Made by a program: the position numbers and the translations under genes. From Akkermansiaceae bacterium (GTDB lineage: Bacteria > Verrucomicrobiota > Verrucomicrobiia > Verrucomicrobiales > Akkermansiaceae), in NCBI GenBank assembly GCA_019634595.1, contig JAHCBC010000006.1, positions 82,980-146,979 on the forward strand: DNA of 64,000 bases. Direction: 5' to 3'. This document shows positions 34,220 through 43,547 of this stretch, piece by piece. Position 1 is the first letter of the stretch, and each line of letters begins with the position of its first letter. The notes beneath the pieces were generated by a model, which worked only from the letters and a program-made list of their open reading frames with translations, did no database searches and was not told where the DNA came from.

Positions 34220-35602
34220 TCAGTAGGACGACTCCACCCGGTGGGCGACGTCGCGGTAGCCGTAGTCCACCTCGTAGATCTGCTTGAAGGAATCGAGGGC
34301 GTTCTCCTTGTCTCCCATCTCGTCGTGGATGATGCCCTTCTCGTAGAGGACTTCCTTCTTCGTGTTGTCCATCGCCACCATGTCGGCGAGGGCGTCGGCG
34401 AGCTGCTTGGCGGCCATGTCGAACATGCCCTTCGCCTTGAAGGTGCGGCCGAGCAGGAGGAGGACCTTCGACTGGATGTGCGGGTTCCGCTTTGCCTGCT
34501 GGAGCTGCGGGATGGCGCCGCTGTAGTCGCCGGCGTGGAAGAGCGCCTGGCCGAGTTCGAAGCGCAGGGTCGGGTCGGTCGGGTTCTGCTCGACGCGGCG
34601 CTTCGCTTCATCGACCTGTTCGGTGATGCGCTCGGCCTTGCGGGCTTCGAGGGTGGCCTGGAGTTCCGGGTTGGAAGGATCCGCCGCCGCGGCTTCCTCC
34701 AGGGCCTTGAGGTCGGCTTCGGCGGCCTTGTCCTTCATGGTGGTCGCCTTGGTGGCCAGGGCGACGTCCCCGTTGCTGAGGGTGTGGGCCCAGCCGTAGA
34801 AGGTGTGGGCGTTGTGCCAGTCCTCGAGCTGCTCATAGACGAAGGCCAGATCCTTCACGGTGGCGAGGTTGTTGGAGTCCGTGTTGTAACGCTCGACGAT
34901 GCGGTCGCGGCGTTCCTCGAGCTGCTCCTTGGTGAGGCCGGTTCGGGAGGCTTTTTCCAGTTCCTCGGTCTGGCCGGCGTTCTTCATGAGGGAGCGCATG
35001 TCCGCGTTCTCATCCCACTTCTGCTTCTGCATGGAAGCCTTCGCGGAGGCGTCCTTCGCGCCCTTGATGGCGGCGGAGTCGGTCGGATGGTGCTTCACGA
35101 TGTCCGCATAGACTTCGGACGCTTGGAGCGGCTGGTCGCGGGAAAGGTAGTGGTCGGCCAGCTTGTGGAGGAGTTTCGCGTTCTCCGGGTGGCCCTTGCG
35201 GATGGTTTCGAGGGCGAACGCCGCGGTTTCGTACATCTCCAGCTTCAGGCAGGTGTCGAAGAGCAGGTCGTTGGAGGCTTCATTGTAGGGGTCTTCCTCG
35301 AGTTCCTTCTCGATGACAGGCAGGGCGGCGAGGGGATCTTTCTTTGCCTGGCCGGCGGCTTTGGAACCGCCGCCAGTCTGCAGGCCGAAAAGCCCCGCGG
35401 CTTTCTTTTTGACGCCGCCGGTGTGCTGGACCTCGATCTTGCGCAGGAGTTTCCGTCCTTCGATGAAACCGGGGGCATCCTTGAGGATGGCTTGGAGGAG
35501 GCTGATCCCGTAGGTCAGGTTGGAGGTCTGGACGGCGGTAAGGGCTCTGAGCCACAGGGGTTTGAGAGTGGCTGAAAGGTCCTTTTCGGTGATCTCAGGC
35601 AT
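34220..35602 (-). CDS. TPR-repeat protein
   Basis: ATG at 35602 gives 460 residues, mostly TPR-like helix pairs (NEASNDLLFDTCLKLEMYET, LRFELGQALFHAGDYSGAIP, YEKGIIHDEMGDKENALDSF). No signal peptide or membrane helix, so it is cytoplasmic. A Lys-rich linker (VKKKAAGLFGLQTGGGSKAA) separates the first helices from the rest. TPR arrays hold protein partners together; the partner is not indicated by neighbours. Close relatives are conserved in Verrucomicrobia as far as I recall. Confidence 0.85.
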   Translation of the reverse strand: MPEITEKDLSATLKPLWLRALTAVQTSNLTYGISLLQAILKDAPGFIEGRKLLRKIEVQHTGGVKKKAAGLFGLQTGGGSKAAGQAKKDPLAALPVIEKELEEDPYNEASNDLLFDTCLKLEMYETAAFALETIRKGHPENAKLLHKLADHYLSRDQPLQASEVYADIVKHHPTDSAAIKGAKDASAKASMQKQKWDENADMRSLMKNAGQTEELEKASRTGLTKEQLEERRDRIVERYNTDSNNLATVKDLAFVYEQLEDWHNAHTFYGWAHTLSNGDVALATKATTMKDKAAEADLKALEEAAAADPSNPELQATLEARKAERITEQVDEAKRRVEQNPTDPTLRFELGQALFHAGDYSGAIPQLQQAKRNPHIQSKVLLLLGRTFKAKGMFDMAAKQLADALADMVAMDNTKKEVLYEKGIIHDEMGDKENALDSFKQIYEVDYGYRDVAHRVESSY

Positions 35603-35740
35603 GGTAGGAAACGGCTTCGGTTTTTTTGGAGTAAGCCACAACAGCGTGGCGGAACGACTGGAAAATGGCCCCAACCGGCAGGCTTGGCAAGCGTCCGGTT
35701 CATTCCTTGCGAGGAGCCGTCCGTTTGGGCCGTATCCGCA

Positions 35741-35889
35741 CCGTGGCGGCGATCACCGGTCGCCGTTTCTGAAAACAGGCGGGGAAGGCCCGCCGCGCTG
35801 GAGTTGCAAGCCGGCTTGGTCTGCCGGGGAGGTTTGGTGGAAGGGAATCCATGTCCTCACAGCCCCGGCGACCGGTGATCGCCGCCACG
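35741..35889. repeat. MITE-like element with perfect 24-bp terminal inverted repeats (family C)
   Basis: The ends 35742-35765 and 35866-35889 are perfect reverse complements (CGTGGCGGCGATCACCGG and onward). Each end also contains a small GGCGA/TCGCC hairpin. The ~100-bp centre has no coding capacity. Related single ends occur at 34114 and 59442. It occupies the 397-bp gap upstream of infA; no other gene is seen there. Confidence 0.65.
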
Positions 35890-35999
35890 CCTGTTGCCTC
35901 CTACTTTGGGATTGTGCCATTCCCGTGCATCCGGTAGAATCCCGCCCATCGGCACGGGCAATCCGGTTTTCCCGCCGTGCCATCCCCAATCCATCCCAT

Positions 36000-36296
36000 A
36001 TGCCCCAGCGTCCCCAGTCACGTCGTCCATCCCGCGGTCGCGGCCGTAGTTACGGTCCTCCGAAAAGATCCACCAAGGATGAGGAGGAAAAGGCGGTGGA
36101 AGTCGAGGGGGAGATTTCTTCCGTTCTCGCCGGCACCATGTTCCGGGTGAAGCTGGAGAGCGGCCATGAGGTTCTGGCGCACATCTCCGGTAAGATGCGC
36201 AAGCGTTTCATCCGCCTCGTCGTCGGTGACAGGGTGAAGATGGAGATGTCTCCCTACGACCTGACGAAGGCGCGCATCGTCTTCCGCCTGAGCTGA
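36000..36296 (+). CDS. infA: Translation initiation factor IF-1 with basic N-terminal extension
   Basis: 98 residues. From about residue 31 onward it is a standard IF-1 OB fold: VEVEGEISSVLAGTMFRVKL, then GHEVLAHISGKMRKRFIRLV and GDRVKMEMSPYDLTKARIVF. IF-1 binds the ribosomal A site with IF-2 and IF-3. Canonical bacterial IF-1 is ~72 residues; here about 26 extra residues rich in Arg, Pro and Ser precede it (QRPQSRRPSRGRGRSYG). A rho-independent terminator follows directly. Confidence 0.92.
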   Translation: MPQRPQSRRPSRGRGRSYGPPKRSTKDEEEKAVEVEGEISSVLAGTMFRVKLESGHEVLAHISGKMRKRFIRLVVGDRVKMEMSPYDLTKARIVFRLS

Positions 36297-36309
36297 GGTT
36301 GGAACAGCC

Positions 36310-36338
36310 GCCGCTTCCCCGCAGGAAGCGGCTTTTTT
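36310..36338 (+). terminator. Rho-independent terminator of infA
   Basis: A perfect 9-bp stem, GCCGCTTCC / GGAAGCGGC, with a five-base loop and six T residues, 13 nt after the infA stop. Confidence 0.9.
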
Positions 36339-36344
36339 GTGCCG

Positions 36345-37124
36345 TCATTCCACGTCGGCCCCGGTCTCTGCCGCTTCCAGGGCATTGGTGGACTGGACGG
36401 TCCTGCGCTCGACGACGATCTCTCCCAGCAGCTCGCTCTGCCGGACCATGAACTGGTTCAGCTTCATGAGTTCCAGGACGGCGAGGAACATGACGATGAC
36501 CTCCGCCTTGGTGGTGGCGGATGCGAAGAGGGTGTCGAAACGCTGCGCCTGCCCCGGCTGGAAGCGGTCCAGCAGGAACTCGATCTTGTCCGCGACGGTG
36601 TAGCGGTCGTCGATGATGTCGCCGAAGTCGTGGGACTCCTCGAAGCGCTTCAGTACGTTCTGGAAGGCGCGGATGAGATCGAAGATGGATACCTCCGCGA
36701 GCGGGGCGGTGTCCTCCACCGGCAGTTCCGGGGCGTCCGGCTGGTGGGCGAAGCGGCCTTCCTGCTCGATCTCACGGAGGCTGAGGAACCCGGCGGCGTC
36801 CTTGAATTTCTTGTATTCGATGAGCTGGCGGATGAGTTCCCAGCGGGGATCATCCTCCTCCGCGTCCTCTTCCGGGGGCTGGTCCACCCTGGGCAGCAGC
36901 GTCCGGCTTTTCAGATACATCAGGTTGGCGGCCATGACGATGAACTCGGAGGCCAGGTCGATGTTCAGCAGTTTGAACGTGTTGATGTAGTCCAGATACT
37001 GGCGGGTGATCCGTTCGATGGAGATCGAGTGGATGTCGACTTCATCCTTTTTGATCAGATAAAGCAGGAGATCCAGCGGACCTTCGAAGATTTCCAGGCG
37101 GACTTTGTAGTCGTTGGCTTCCAC
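36345..37124 (-). CDS. scpA: Segregation and condensation protein A
   Basis: 259 residues of kleisin type. The N-terminal SMC-binding helix segment is YKVRLEIFEGPLDLLLYLIK, followed by EVDIHSISIERITRQYLDYI and ASEFIVMAANLMYLKSRTLL. The C-terminal winged helix ends VIVMFLAVLELMKLNQFMV. It bridges the SMC heads with ScpB and condenses the chromosome. No scpB is next to it in this window. Confidence 0.93.
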   Translation of the reverse strand: MEANDYKVRLEIFEGPLDLLLYLIKKDEVDIHSISIERITRQYLDYINTFKLLNIDLASEFIVMAANLMYLKSRTLLPRVDQPPEEDAEEDDPRWELIRQLIEYKKFKDAAGFLSLREIEQEGRFAHQPDAPELPVEDTAPLAEVSIFDLIRAFQNVLKRFEESHDFGDIIDDRYTVADKIEFLLDRFQPGQAQRFDTLFASATTKAEVIVMFLAVLELMKLNQFMVRQSELLGEIVVERRTVQSTNALEAAETGADVE

Positions 37125-37230
37125 GCGGGGAGGGTTACGGGATCACGGCACCATGAGCGAGGGAAAATTGGCTCGCAAGATCAATGGGACCCGTTGAATC
37201 TAACCGTCGTGGCCCGGAGGGGCGTCATTT

Positions 37231-38847
37231 ATGGAACCCGACAGAATACAGAATTTCAATGACCGGCTGAACCAATGGATCGCCGGCCAGGGGTTCTGGT
37301 TCCAGTTGAAGTATTCCATGTCCGGGAAGAAGGGGCTGACGGGGGCGGGGGGATATCATTTCCTCCGGCTGGCGTTCCGCTCGCTGGTGTTTCTGGTGGT
37401 GCTGGGGTTGGTTGCCGGGATCTATCTCATCCGTCTGCCGAATACGGAGAGGTTCGCGGAGAAGATGGAAGCCTCGATGAAGGAGGCACTGAGAGGGAAG
37501 GATGTGATGCTGGAAAGCTTTTCCAGGGACCAGGGCAGGATGAGCATCGCGCGGCTCGCGGTGATCGGAGGAGAGAATGTCTTTTTCACGGATTTCGAGG
37601 CGAAGAACCTCACCTGCCGCATGGGGCTGCTGGACAGCGTGGCATCCCCGTGGCGGATGGACGGGATGTCGATGTCCGATCTGGTGATCAACATCCGTGC
37701 CGGCGCGGGGGACGCAGCCACGGCGGAGATGCTGGGGGATACGTTGTTCAGCCCCATCCCTGGGGTGGCGCTGGATTCGATCGACTGTGAGAACACGACC
37801 GTGACCTGGGGGTTCACGGCGTTGTCAAAGGGCAGGATCGAAGGCAGCCAGATGAAGGTGCGCCGCAGGAATGACGGTTGGTGGCTCCAGTTCAAGGGCG
37901 GGACATTTTCCCAGAACTGGCTGAAGGGGCTGGAGATCGAGGAACTGGCCGTGGTCTGCAGGCGGGATGGCGTCACGGTGGAAAAGGGACTGCTGCGGAA
38001 AGGGTCCGGCACCGTGGATGTTTCCGGACTGACCATCCGCGGAGCGGAGCGGCCGGATGTGAACGGGATCGCCAAGCTGAGGAACATGCCGCTGGACGGG
38101 ATGTTGCCGGAGTCCGCCGAATACCTGCTGGAGGGGGTGGTCTCAGGGGCGTTGCGGCTTTCCGGTTCGACCAATTCCCAGGAGGGGATCGCGATGACCG
38201 GACGGATCGAGCTGGGTGAGGAGGATTGGGTGGTGTTGCGCGAGCGGATCCCCCTCCTGCGGGCATTGCGGATGGTGGACTCTTTCAACAACTACCGCCG
38301 GGTGCGTTTCCTGGCGGGGTCCTTTGATCTGAAAAGCGGGGGCGGGCGTCTCCAGTTGGATGAGATCGACCTGGTTTCGGGGGATCTGATGACGTTGAAA
38401 GGAGGATTGGTCGTGCGCCCGCCGACGAAGGAGGAGAAGGAGAAATCGGTGGAACATCCCGCGCCCGGATCCCCGTTGTCGGTGGAGGCCGGTGGGATCA
38501 AGGCGGGCGGAGAGGATGGATTCTCCCTCCGTCGCGCCGCGGAACTGAGCCGCAGGAAGACGGCGGGCGGTGGCCAGGACGGACTCTGGCAGCGTTATGA
38601 GGCGACGGTGGAGGAGCGTGCCTTCCAGTCGGAAATGGCCGCGAAGCTCGCGGAAACCCTGCGCTACGAGGGCGGGGTGGAGATCACCTTGCGTCCGGAC
38701 GCCTTCGACCAGGCTCCGTCGCTCAAGGCGGCCCATCCGGTGGATGAGGGAACCGGCCGGATCTCGCTGCAGGTGCCCATTTCCGGGACGCTGGATCTGG
38801 TGACCTTCGCACAGGCGGAGGAAATCTACTCGAAAGGGAAGCGTTAG
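37231..38847 (+). CDS. AsmA-like membrane-anchored protein
   Basis: 538 residues. One membrane helix near residues 50-70 (LAFRSLVFLVVLGLVAGIYL), then a long periplasmic beta-rich part with AsmA/DUF3971-style steps (MSIARLAVIGGENVFFTDFE, RIEGSQMKVRRRNDGWWLQF, TGRIELGEEDWVVLRERIPL). Members are linked to outer-membrane assembly or lipid transfer; the role here is inference. It has no operon partner and ends at the hairpin 38855-38916. Confidence 0.65.
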   Translation: MEPDRIQNFNDRLNQWIAGQGFWFQLKYSMSGKKGLTGAGGYHFLRLAFRSLVFLVVLGLVAGIYLIRLPNTERFAEKMEASMKEALRGKDVMLESFSRDQGRMSIARLAVIGGENVFFTDFEAKNLTCRMGLLDSVASPWRMDGMSMSDLVINIRAGAGDAATAEMLGDTLFSPIPGVALDSIDCENTTVTWGFTALSKGRIEGSQMKVRRRNDGWWLQFKGGTFSQNWLKGLEIEELAVVCRRDGVTVEKGLLRKGSGTVDVSGLTIRGAERPDVNGIAKLRNMPLDGMLPESAEYLLEGVVSGALRLSGSTNSQEGIAMTGRIELGEEDWVVLRERIPLLRALRMVDSFNNYRRVRFLAGSFDLKSGGGRLQLDEIDLVSGDLMTLKGGLVVRPPTKEEKEKSVEHPAPGSPLSVEAGGIKAGGEDGFSLRRAAELSRRKTAGGGQDGLWQRYEATVEERAFQSEMAAKLAETLRYEGGVEITLRPDAFDQAPSLKAAHPVDEGTGRISLQVPISGTLDLVTFAQAEEIYSKGKR

Positions 38848-38854
38848 CCCGAAA

Positions 38855-38916
38855 GGGAAAGTTGAGGGCCGAAAGTTGAGGCGCAAGCTGCTCCAACCAT
38901 CAACTCTCAACTTCCC
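38855..38916. repeat. Long hairpin element, family A copy 2
   Basis: GGGAAAGTTGAG pairs with CTCAACTTCCC with one bulged base. Sequence and placement between convergent genes match 29664-29737. Confidence 0.6.
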
Positions 38917-38924
38917 TTCAAGCG

Positions 38925-39836
38925 TCAGCCCGCCGTCGCCGCGGTGAGGCCGAGGTTGGCGTAGATCTCGCGCGTGGCGTGGCTCTTGTTGAGCGTGTAG
39001 AAGTGGATGCCCTCCACGCCCTGGTCCAGCAGGTGGGCGCACTGTTGGGCGGCGTAGTGGATGCCCACCCGCTCGACGGACTGGGGGTTTCCACCGGCGC
39101 GGTCCAGCGCGCGCAGCAGCTTCGCGGGGTAGCGTGCGCCGGCGGCCAGTTCCGCCATCCGCTTCATGCCCTGCAGGGAGCTGATGGGCATGATGCCGGC
39201 GATGATGGGAATCCCGATGCCGGTGAAGCGGCAGCGGTCGCGGAAGTCCAGGAAGTCGTGGTTGTCGAAAAAAAGCTGGGTGCAGATGTAGTCCGCCCCC
39301 GCGTCCACCTTCGCCTTCAGGTGGTCCAGTTCATCGACACGGTTCGGCGTGGAGGGATGGCCTTCCGGGAAACCGGCGACGCCGATGCCGAAGCCGCGCG
39401 GGTCCGGGTGGATGCCCTTTTCGTTGAAACGCTTGATGAAGGCGACGAGGTCGGAGGCATGGCGGAAATCCCCCTCCGACCAGTCGTAGTCCGGGCGGTC
39501 GCGCGGCGGATCACCGCGCAGGGCGAGGATGTTGGAGACTCCGGCGGCGGCGTAGCGGGTGAGGATGGCCTCCACCTCGGCCTCGGAGTGGCCGACGCAG
39601 GTCAGGTGCGGGATGGGCGGGATGGAGGTGGTCCGCTTGATGCGGACGACGAGGTCATGCGTCATTTCCCGGGTGGTGCCGCCCGCGCCGTAGGTCACCG
39701 AGACGAAGGAGGGGTTGAGCGGTTCCAGCTCCCGGATGGTCTGGTAGAGTTCCTCCCAGGCCGCCGTGGTCCGTGGAGGGAAGAACTCGAAGGACAGGGA
39801 TGGCTTGGAATCGGCGAGGATGTCCCGGATGTGCAT
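38925..39836 (-). CDS. metF: Methylenetetrahydrofolate reductase
   Basis: 303 residues, normal for bacterial MetF. The TIM-barrel FAD motifs are present: LSFEFFPPRT with the catalytic Glu, SVTYGAGGTTREMT, HLTCVGHSEAEVEAIL, NILALRGDPP and ADYICTQLFFDN. It reduces 5,10-methylene- to 5-methyl-tetrahydrofolate for methionine synthesis. It stands alone; no SAM riboswitch was recognised upstream. Confidence 0.95.
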   Translation of the reverse strand: MHIRDILADSKPSLSFEFFPPRTTAAWEELYQTIRELEPLNPSFVSVTYGAGGTTREMTHDLVVRIKRTTSIPPIPHLTCVGHSEAEVEAILTRYAAAGVSNILALRGDPPRDRPDYDWSEGDFRHASDLVAFIKRFNEKGIHPDPRGFGIGVAGFPEGHPSTPNRVDELDHLKAKVDAGADYICTQLFFDNHDFLDFRDRCRFTGIGIPIIAGIMPISSLQGMKRMAELAAGARYPAKLLRALDRAGGNPQSVERVGIHYAAQQCAHLLDQGVEGIHFYTLNKSHATREIYANLGLTAATAG

Positions 39837-39938
39837 GATCGTCGGTGATGGGCGGAAAATTCACGGGGCGCGAAACTTTACGGCCCGCGCGGAGTTTTTC
39901 ATGTATCCCGTTGTTTGCACAGTGGCAACAGAAGCCCG

Positions 39939-40778
39939 ATGAAATTTATGAAACCGATATCCTTTCCGATGGTGCTGGCAGGTCTGGTGATCCCCGCCGC
40001 GATGGCGGGCGCGCAGCCGGAAGATGGCGGGGAGCGCCGTCTCCCGGCGCGGCCCGGCATGGAGGAAGGAAAGGAAGGCCGGGGCGGGCGCGAGCGCCAT
40101 TTCGGCAGGGGCTGGAGGGAGGCGGACGCCGACAACAGCGGAACGCTGACGCGCGCGGAATTCAACAACCTCCCCCGCATCCAGAAGCTTCCTGAGGAGA
40201 AGCGTGATAAGATTTTCAGCCGGTTCGACAAGGACCAGGACGGCATCCTCAGCGCGGAGGAACTGAAGGTGATGATGCAGCGGCCGCCGTCCGAAGGGGC
40301 GCGTGCCGCGATGATGAAATTCCGCGAGCTTGATACCGACAAGAGCGGCGGTGTGAGCCTCGCGGAACTGAAGGCGGGTGAACTTTTCAAGAAACTGCCG
40401 GTGGAGAAACAGGAAGCCCTGTTCGCCAGGTTGGATACCGACGGGGACGGGGAGATCACCATCAAGGACAAGCCCCCGGGCCCGCCGCGCGATGGTCCTG
40501 GTCGTCCGGACAAGGAAGGCAGGCCGGGCCGGGATGGAGAGGGCGGACCGAGCCGCGAGGGTGGCCCGGATCGCCCTCCACGGGATCCCAGGCGGATGCT
40601 CAAGGATCTCGACGAGAACAAGGACGGTGCGGTCAGTTTCGAGGAATTCAGGAAAGCGCCGCCCGTCCGGGATCTGGGCGAGGATGAGCAGGAGGACCGC
40701 TTCGAGGCACTGGACAAAAACGGCGACAAGAAGCTCGATGAAGCGGACTTCCCGCCTCCGGCACCGGAAGCGCAGTGA
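39939..40778 (+). CDS. Exported EF-hand calcium-binding protein
   Basis: 279 residues with a signal peptide ending near AAMAGA. Six EF-hand-type loops are visible: DADNSGTLTRAEF, DKDQDGILSAEEL, DTDKSGGVSLAEL, DTDGDGEITIKDK, DENKDGAVSFEEF and DKNGDKKLDEADF. A Gly/Pro/Arg/Asp-rich spacer (about residues 185-220) splits loops four and five. It would bind calcium outside the cytoplasm. An ATG at 39948 is an alternative start. Confidence 0.85.
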   Translation: MKFMKPISFPMVLAGLVIPAAMAGAQPEDGGERRLPARPGMEEGKEGRGGRERHFGRGWREADADNSGTLTRAEFNNLPRIQKLPEEKRDKIFSRFDKDQDGILSAEELKVMMQRPPSEGARAAMMKFRELDTDKSGGVSLAELKAGELFKKLPVEKQEALFARLDTDGDGEITIKDKPPGPPRDGPGRPDKEGRPGRDGEGGPSREGGPDRPPRDPRRMLKDLDENKDGAVSFEEFRKAPPVRDLGEDEQEDRFEALDKNGDKKLDEADFPPPAPEAQ

Positions 40779-40819
40779 GGTGGACAGGCGGCCTCCGTGG
40801 TTGCGCGGCCCGGACGTGA

Positions 40820-40908
40820 ACTGGGACCGCGGAATTCATTCCGCTTGGCTTCGCTTGATGACTGGAGCGCTGGATTCTCCGGGGCGGAATGAATTCCGCG
40901 GTCCCAGT
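40820..40908. repeat. Element with perfect 25-bp inverted repeats, family D copy 1
   Basis: Arms 40820-40844 and 40884-40908 are exact reverse complements (ACTGGGACCGCGGAATTC and onward) around a 39-bp centre. A second copy is at 52971-53051. It lies between the convergent EF-hand gene and secDF. Confidence 0.7.
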
Positions 40909-40990
40909 CAGGCGATGATCCCGAGCGGTCCAAAAAAGAACCGCACCTTCCCGGAGGAAGGTGCGGTGGATGGAATGACCTGTGGCCGCC

Positions 40991-43480
40991 TCAGTTGGCT
41001 GGCTCCGGAAGGGCTTCGGTTTTCTTTTCCTTCACCACGTAGCTGCGGAGGTTGCCGCCCTTGCGGTTGCCCCACCACAGCACGATGGGCGTGGCGATGT
41101 AGACCGAGGAGATGGTGCCGATGATGAGGCCGACCAGGATGGTGAGGGCGAAGCCCTCCAGGGCCGGGCCGCCGCGGAAGTAGATGATGACCAGCGTGAT
41201 GATCGTCGTTCCGGCGGTGAGGATCGTCCGGGCCAGTGTGGCGTTGATCGCCTCGTTCATAATGGACTCGATGGAGCCGGTCTCATAGCGCAGGCGCTCG
41301 CGGATCCGGTCGTAGATGACGATGGTGTCGTTGAGGGAGTATCCGGCGACGGTGAGGATGGCGCCCACGTGGAGCAGCGACAGTTCCGAGCCGAACAGGA
41401 CGATGATGCCGATGGTGAGGACCACGTCATGGACGGTGGAGAGGAAGCCGCCGATGGCGAACGCGAACTCGAAGCGGAAGGCGATGTAGAGGAAGATGCC
41501 GACAAGGCCGAGGCACAGTGCGATGAGCGACTCCGTGATGTAGGTGCTGCCCGCGGAGGCGGAGACTTCCTGGGCGCTTTCGGCGACCTTGAACTCGCCG
41601 GGCGTGCCGTCCTGGTTCGCGGGCAGGCGCTCGCCCAGCACGGGGATGGATTCGCGCAGCTTCGCGGAGATGTTCGCGGCGTCCTCCGTGGCGCAACGCA
41701 CGCTGAGGAGAACGCCGGTGGCGGCGCTGCTTTCCTCGGTCGCGTTCACTTCCTTGGAGAGGGTGAGGCCTTCGAGGGCCTTGTTCACCTCGTCGATGGG
41801 GATGAACTGCTCCTGCTCAAGCTGGAACTGGATGACCGTGCCGCCGGTGAAGTCGATGCCCAGGGCGTCGTTCCGCTTGATGTAGAAGTTCGTCGCGCAG
41901 ACCACGATGATCACCGCGGAGATGACGAAGGCGATCTTCCGCTTGCCGAGGAAGTCGATCTTCGTCGGCGGGATGAGGCTCATGAAGGAGAGCTTCTTCA
42001 GGACGCCCAGGTCGATGGACCAGCGGAACAGCACGCGGGTCACCAGGATGGCGGAGAACAGGGATGCCAGGAGGCCGATGGTGAGGGTGACGGCGAAGCC
42101 CTTGATGGTGCCGCTGGCCAGCCAGAAGAGGATGACCGCGGTGATGAGGGAGGTGAAGTTCGAGTCGAAGATGGCGGTGAACGCCTTGTCGTAGGCGCTG
42201 CCGATGGCGGATTTCAGCGTCTTGCCGGCGGCCATTTCCTCGCGCAGGCGCTCGTAGATCAGCACGTTCGCATCAACGGCCATACCGATGGTGAGGATCA
42301 TCCCCGCGATGCCCGGGAGGGAGAACGGGAAGCCGAACATGGCCATGATCCCGAAGAGGATGACACCGTTGACCAGCAGTCCGAAGACGGCGACCAGGCC
42401 GGCCGCACGGTAGTAGAGCAGCACGAAGAGGAACGTGATGGCGAGGCCGACGACACCGGCCCAGATGGCCTGGGTGATGATGGCGGAACCATAGGCGGCG
42501 GAAACCTTGTTCTGGGTTTCGACCACCAGCGGGTTCTCCAGCGGATTCATCAGGGCGTCGGAGAGCGCCTTCGGCTCGCCGGGATCATGGAGGCCGCTGA
42601 TGACGAAGTCCTTGCTCAGGATGGCCTGGACGACAGGCGCGTTCAGGACTTTTCCGTCCAGCACCACGGCGATGCGGTCGGCGCCGAGGCGCATGTTCCT
42701 GGTGAGGTTGAACATCTTGTCCGCTCCCTCCGAGCTGAGGGTGACGGCGACGGCGTCATTCTGCTGCGGGGAAGGATAGGCCTGGACGATGTCCGATCCA
42801 CCGAGGGCGGTGCGGCGATTGAGCAGGATGGGCTGCTCATACTCCTGTCCTTCCTCCGTCTTGTTTTTCACCATGTAGGCGCGGTAGCCGGGGACGATCT
42901 CCAGACCCTCGTGGGCGCGCTGGGCGAGGGTCTTGCCCTCGATGACCTCGTCACTCCGCGGGCTGACCTCGCGCAGTTCCAGCTTGGCGACCTTTTCGAT
43001 CGCCTCGCGGATTTCGGCGGATTCCTGCTCGGAGACACCGGGCATCTGGACCTGGATCTGGTCCGCACCGAGGCGGTTGATCTGGGCCTCATTGGTGCCG
43101 GCGGAGTCCAGGCGGTTGCGCAGCACGATGATGGCCTGGTCGATCTGGGAAGCGGTGGGTGGCTCCATCTGGCCGTTCGCGCCTTCCCGTGGTTGGACCC
43201 GAAGGGTGAAGGAGGAACCACCGAGGATGTCGATGCCGCCTTTGAGCCGCTCCCGCGGCGGGGTGGCGGCGAGGATGCACAGGCCGCAGATGCCGACGAT
43301 GAGGATGCTGCCGATGTTCCGCTTCCGGTTCTCGATGTCCGTGGCGAAATACCAGAAGAACAGGATGAGCAGGGAAAGGCCGACAAAGAAGAGTGTCAGC
43401 GGATCCTCAAAGCCTGAACGGAGGAAGTTCAGCACACCCGTGGTGGCGGCGGGATCTTTGGCGGCGGTGGCGGCGAGCAT
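40991..43480 (-). CDS. secDF: Fused protein translocase subunit SecDF
   Basis: 829 residues combining SecD (about 1-520) and SecF (about 540-829) in one chain. The SecD part has a first membrane helix, a large periplasmic domain and LPGIAGMILTIGMAVDANVLIYERLREE; the SecF part has DFTGGTVIQFQLEQE and GYSLNDTIVIYDRIRE. It uses proton motive force to help pull exported proteins through SecYEG. It is the third gene of tgt-yajC-secDF. Ends with a Lys/Glu-rich cytoplasmic tail. Confidence 0.95.
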   Translation of the reverse strand: MLAATAAKDPAATTGVLNFLRSGFEDPLTLFFVGLSLLILFFWYFATDIENRKRNIGSILIVGICGLCILAATPPRERLKGGIDILGGSSFTLRVQPREGANGQMEPPTASQIDQAIIVLRNRLDSAGTNEAQINRLGADQIQVQMPGVSEQESAEIREAIEKVAKLELREVSPRSDEVIEGKTLAQRAHEGLEIVPGYRAYMVKNKTEEGQEYEQPILLNRRTALGGSDIVQAYPSPQQNDAVAVTLSSEGADKMFNLTRNMRLGADRIAVVLDGKVLNAPVVQAILSKDFVISGLHDPGEPKALSDALMNPLENPLVVETQNKVSAAYGSAIITQAIWAGVVGLAITFLFVLLYYRAAGLVAVFGLLVNGVILFGIMAMFGFPFSLPGIAGMILTIGMAVDANVLIYERLREEMAAGKTLKSAIGSAYDKAFTAIFDSNFTSLITAVILFWLASGTIKGFAVTLTIGLLASLFSAILVTRVLFRWSIDLGVLKKLSFMSLIPPTKIDFLGKRKIAFVISAVIIVVCATNFYIKRNDALGIDFTGGTVIQFQLEQEQFIPIDEVNKALEGLTLSKEVNATEESSAATGVLLSVRCATEDAANISAKLRESIPVLGERLPANQDGTPGEFKVAESAQEVSASAGSTYITESLIALCLGLVGIFLYIAFRFEFAFAIGGFLSTVHDVVLTIGIIVLFGSELSLLHVGAILTVAGYSLNDTIVIYDRIRERLRYETGSIESIMNEAINATLARTILTAGTTIITLVIIYFRGGPALEGFALTILVGLIIGTISSVYIATPIVLWWGNRKGGNLRSYVVKEKKTEALPEPAN

Positions 43481-43547
43481 GGCGGAGCGGTGCGGGTTTG
43501 CGCCTGGAGGCGCGGGAGAGAGGAAACGTGGGGGAGGCGCGGCTTTA

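Noticed and set aside
35741..35889. A small RNA gene upstream of infA
   Set aside because: The perfect terminal inverted repeats and further copies of the ends fit an interspersed element better; no promoter or terminator of its own was seen.
40982..43417. 811-codon open frame on the plus strand opposite secDF
   Set aside because: The opposite frame is a complete, recognisable SecDF. The plus-strand translation is Asp/Gly/Glu rich without domains, typical of an antisense shadow in GC-rich DNA.
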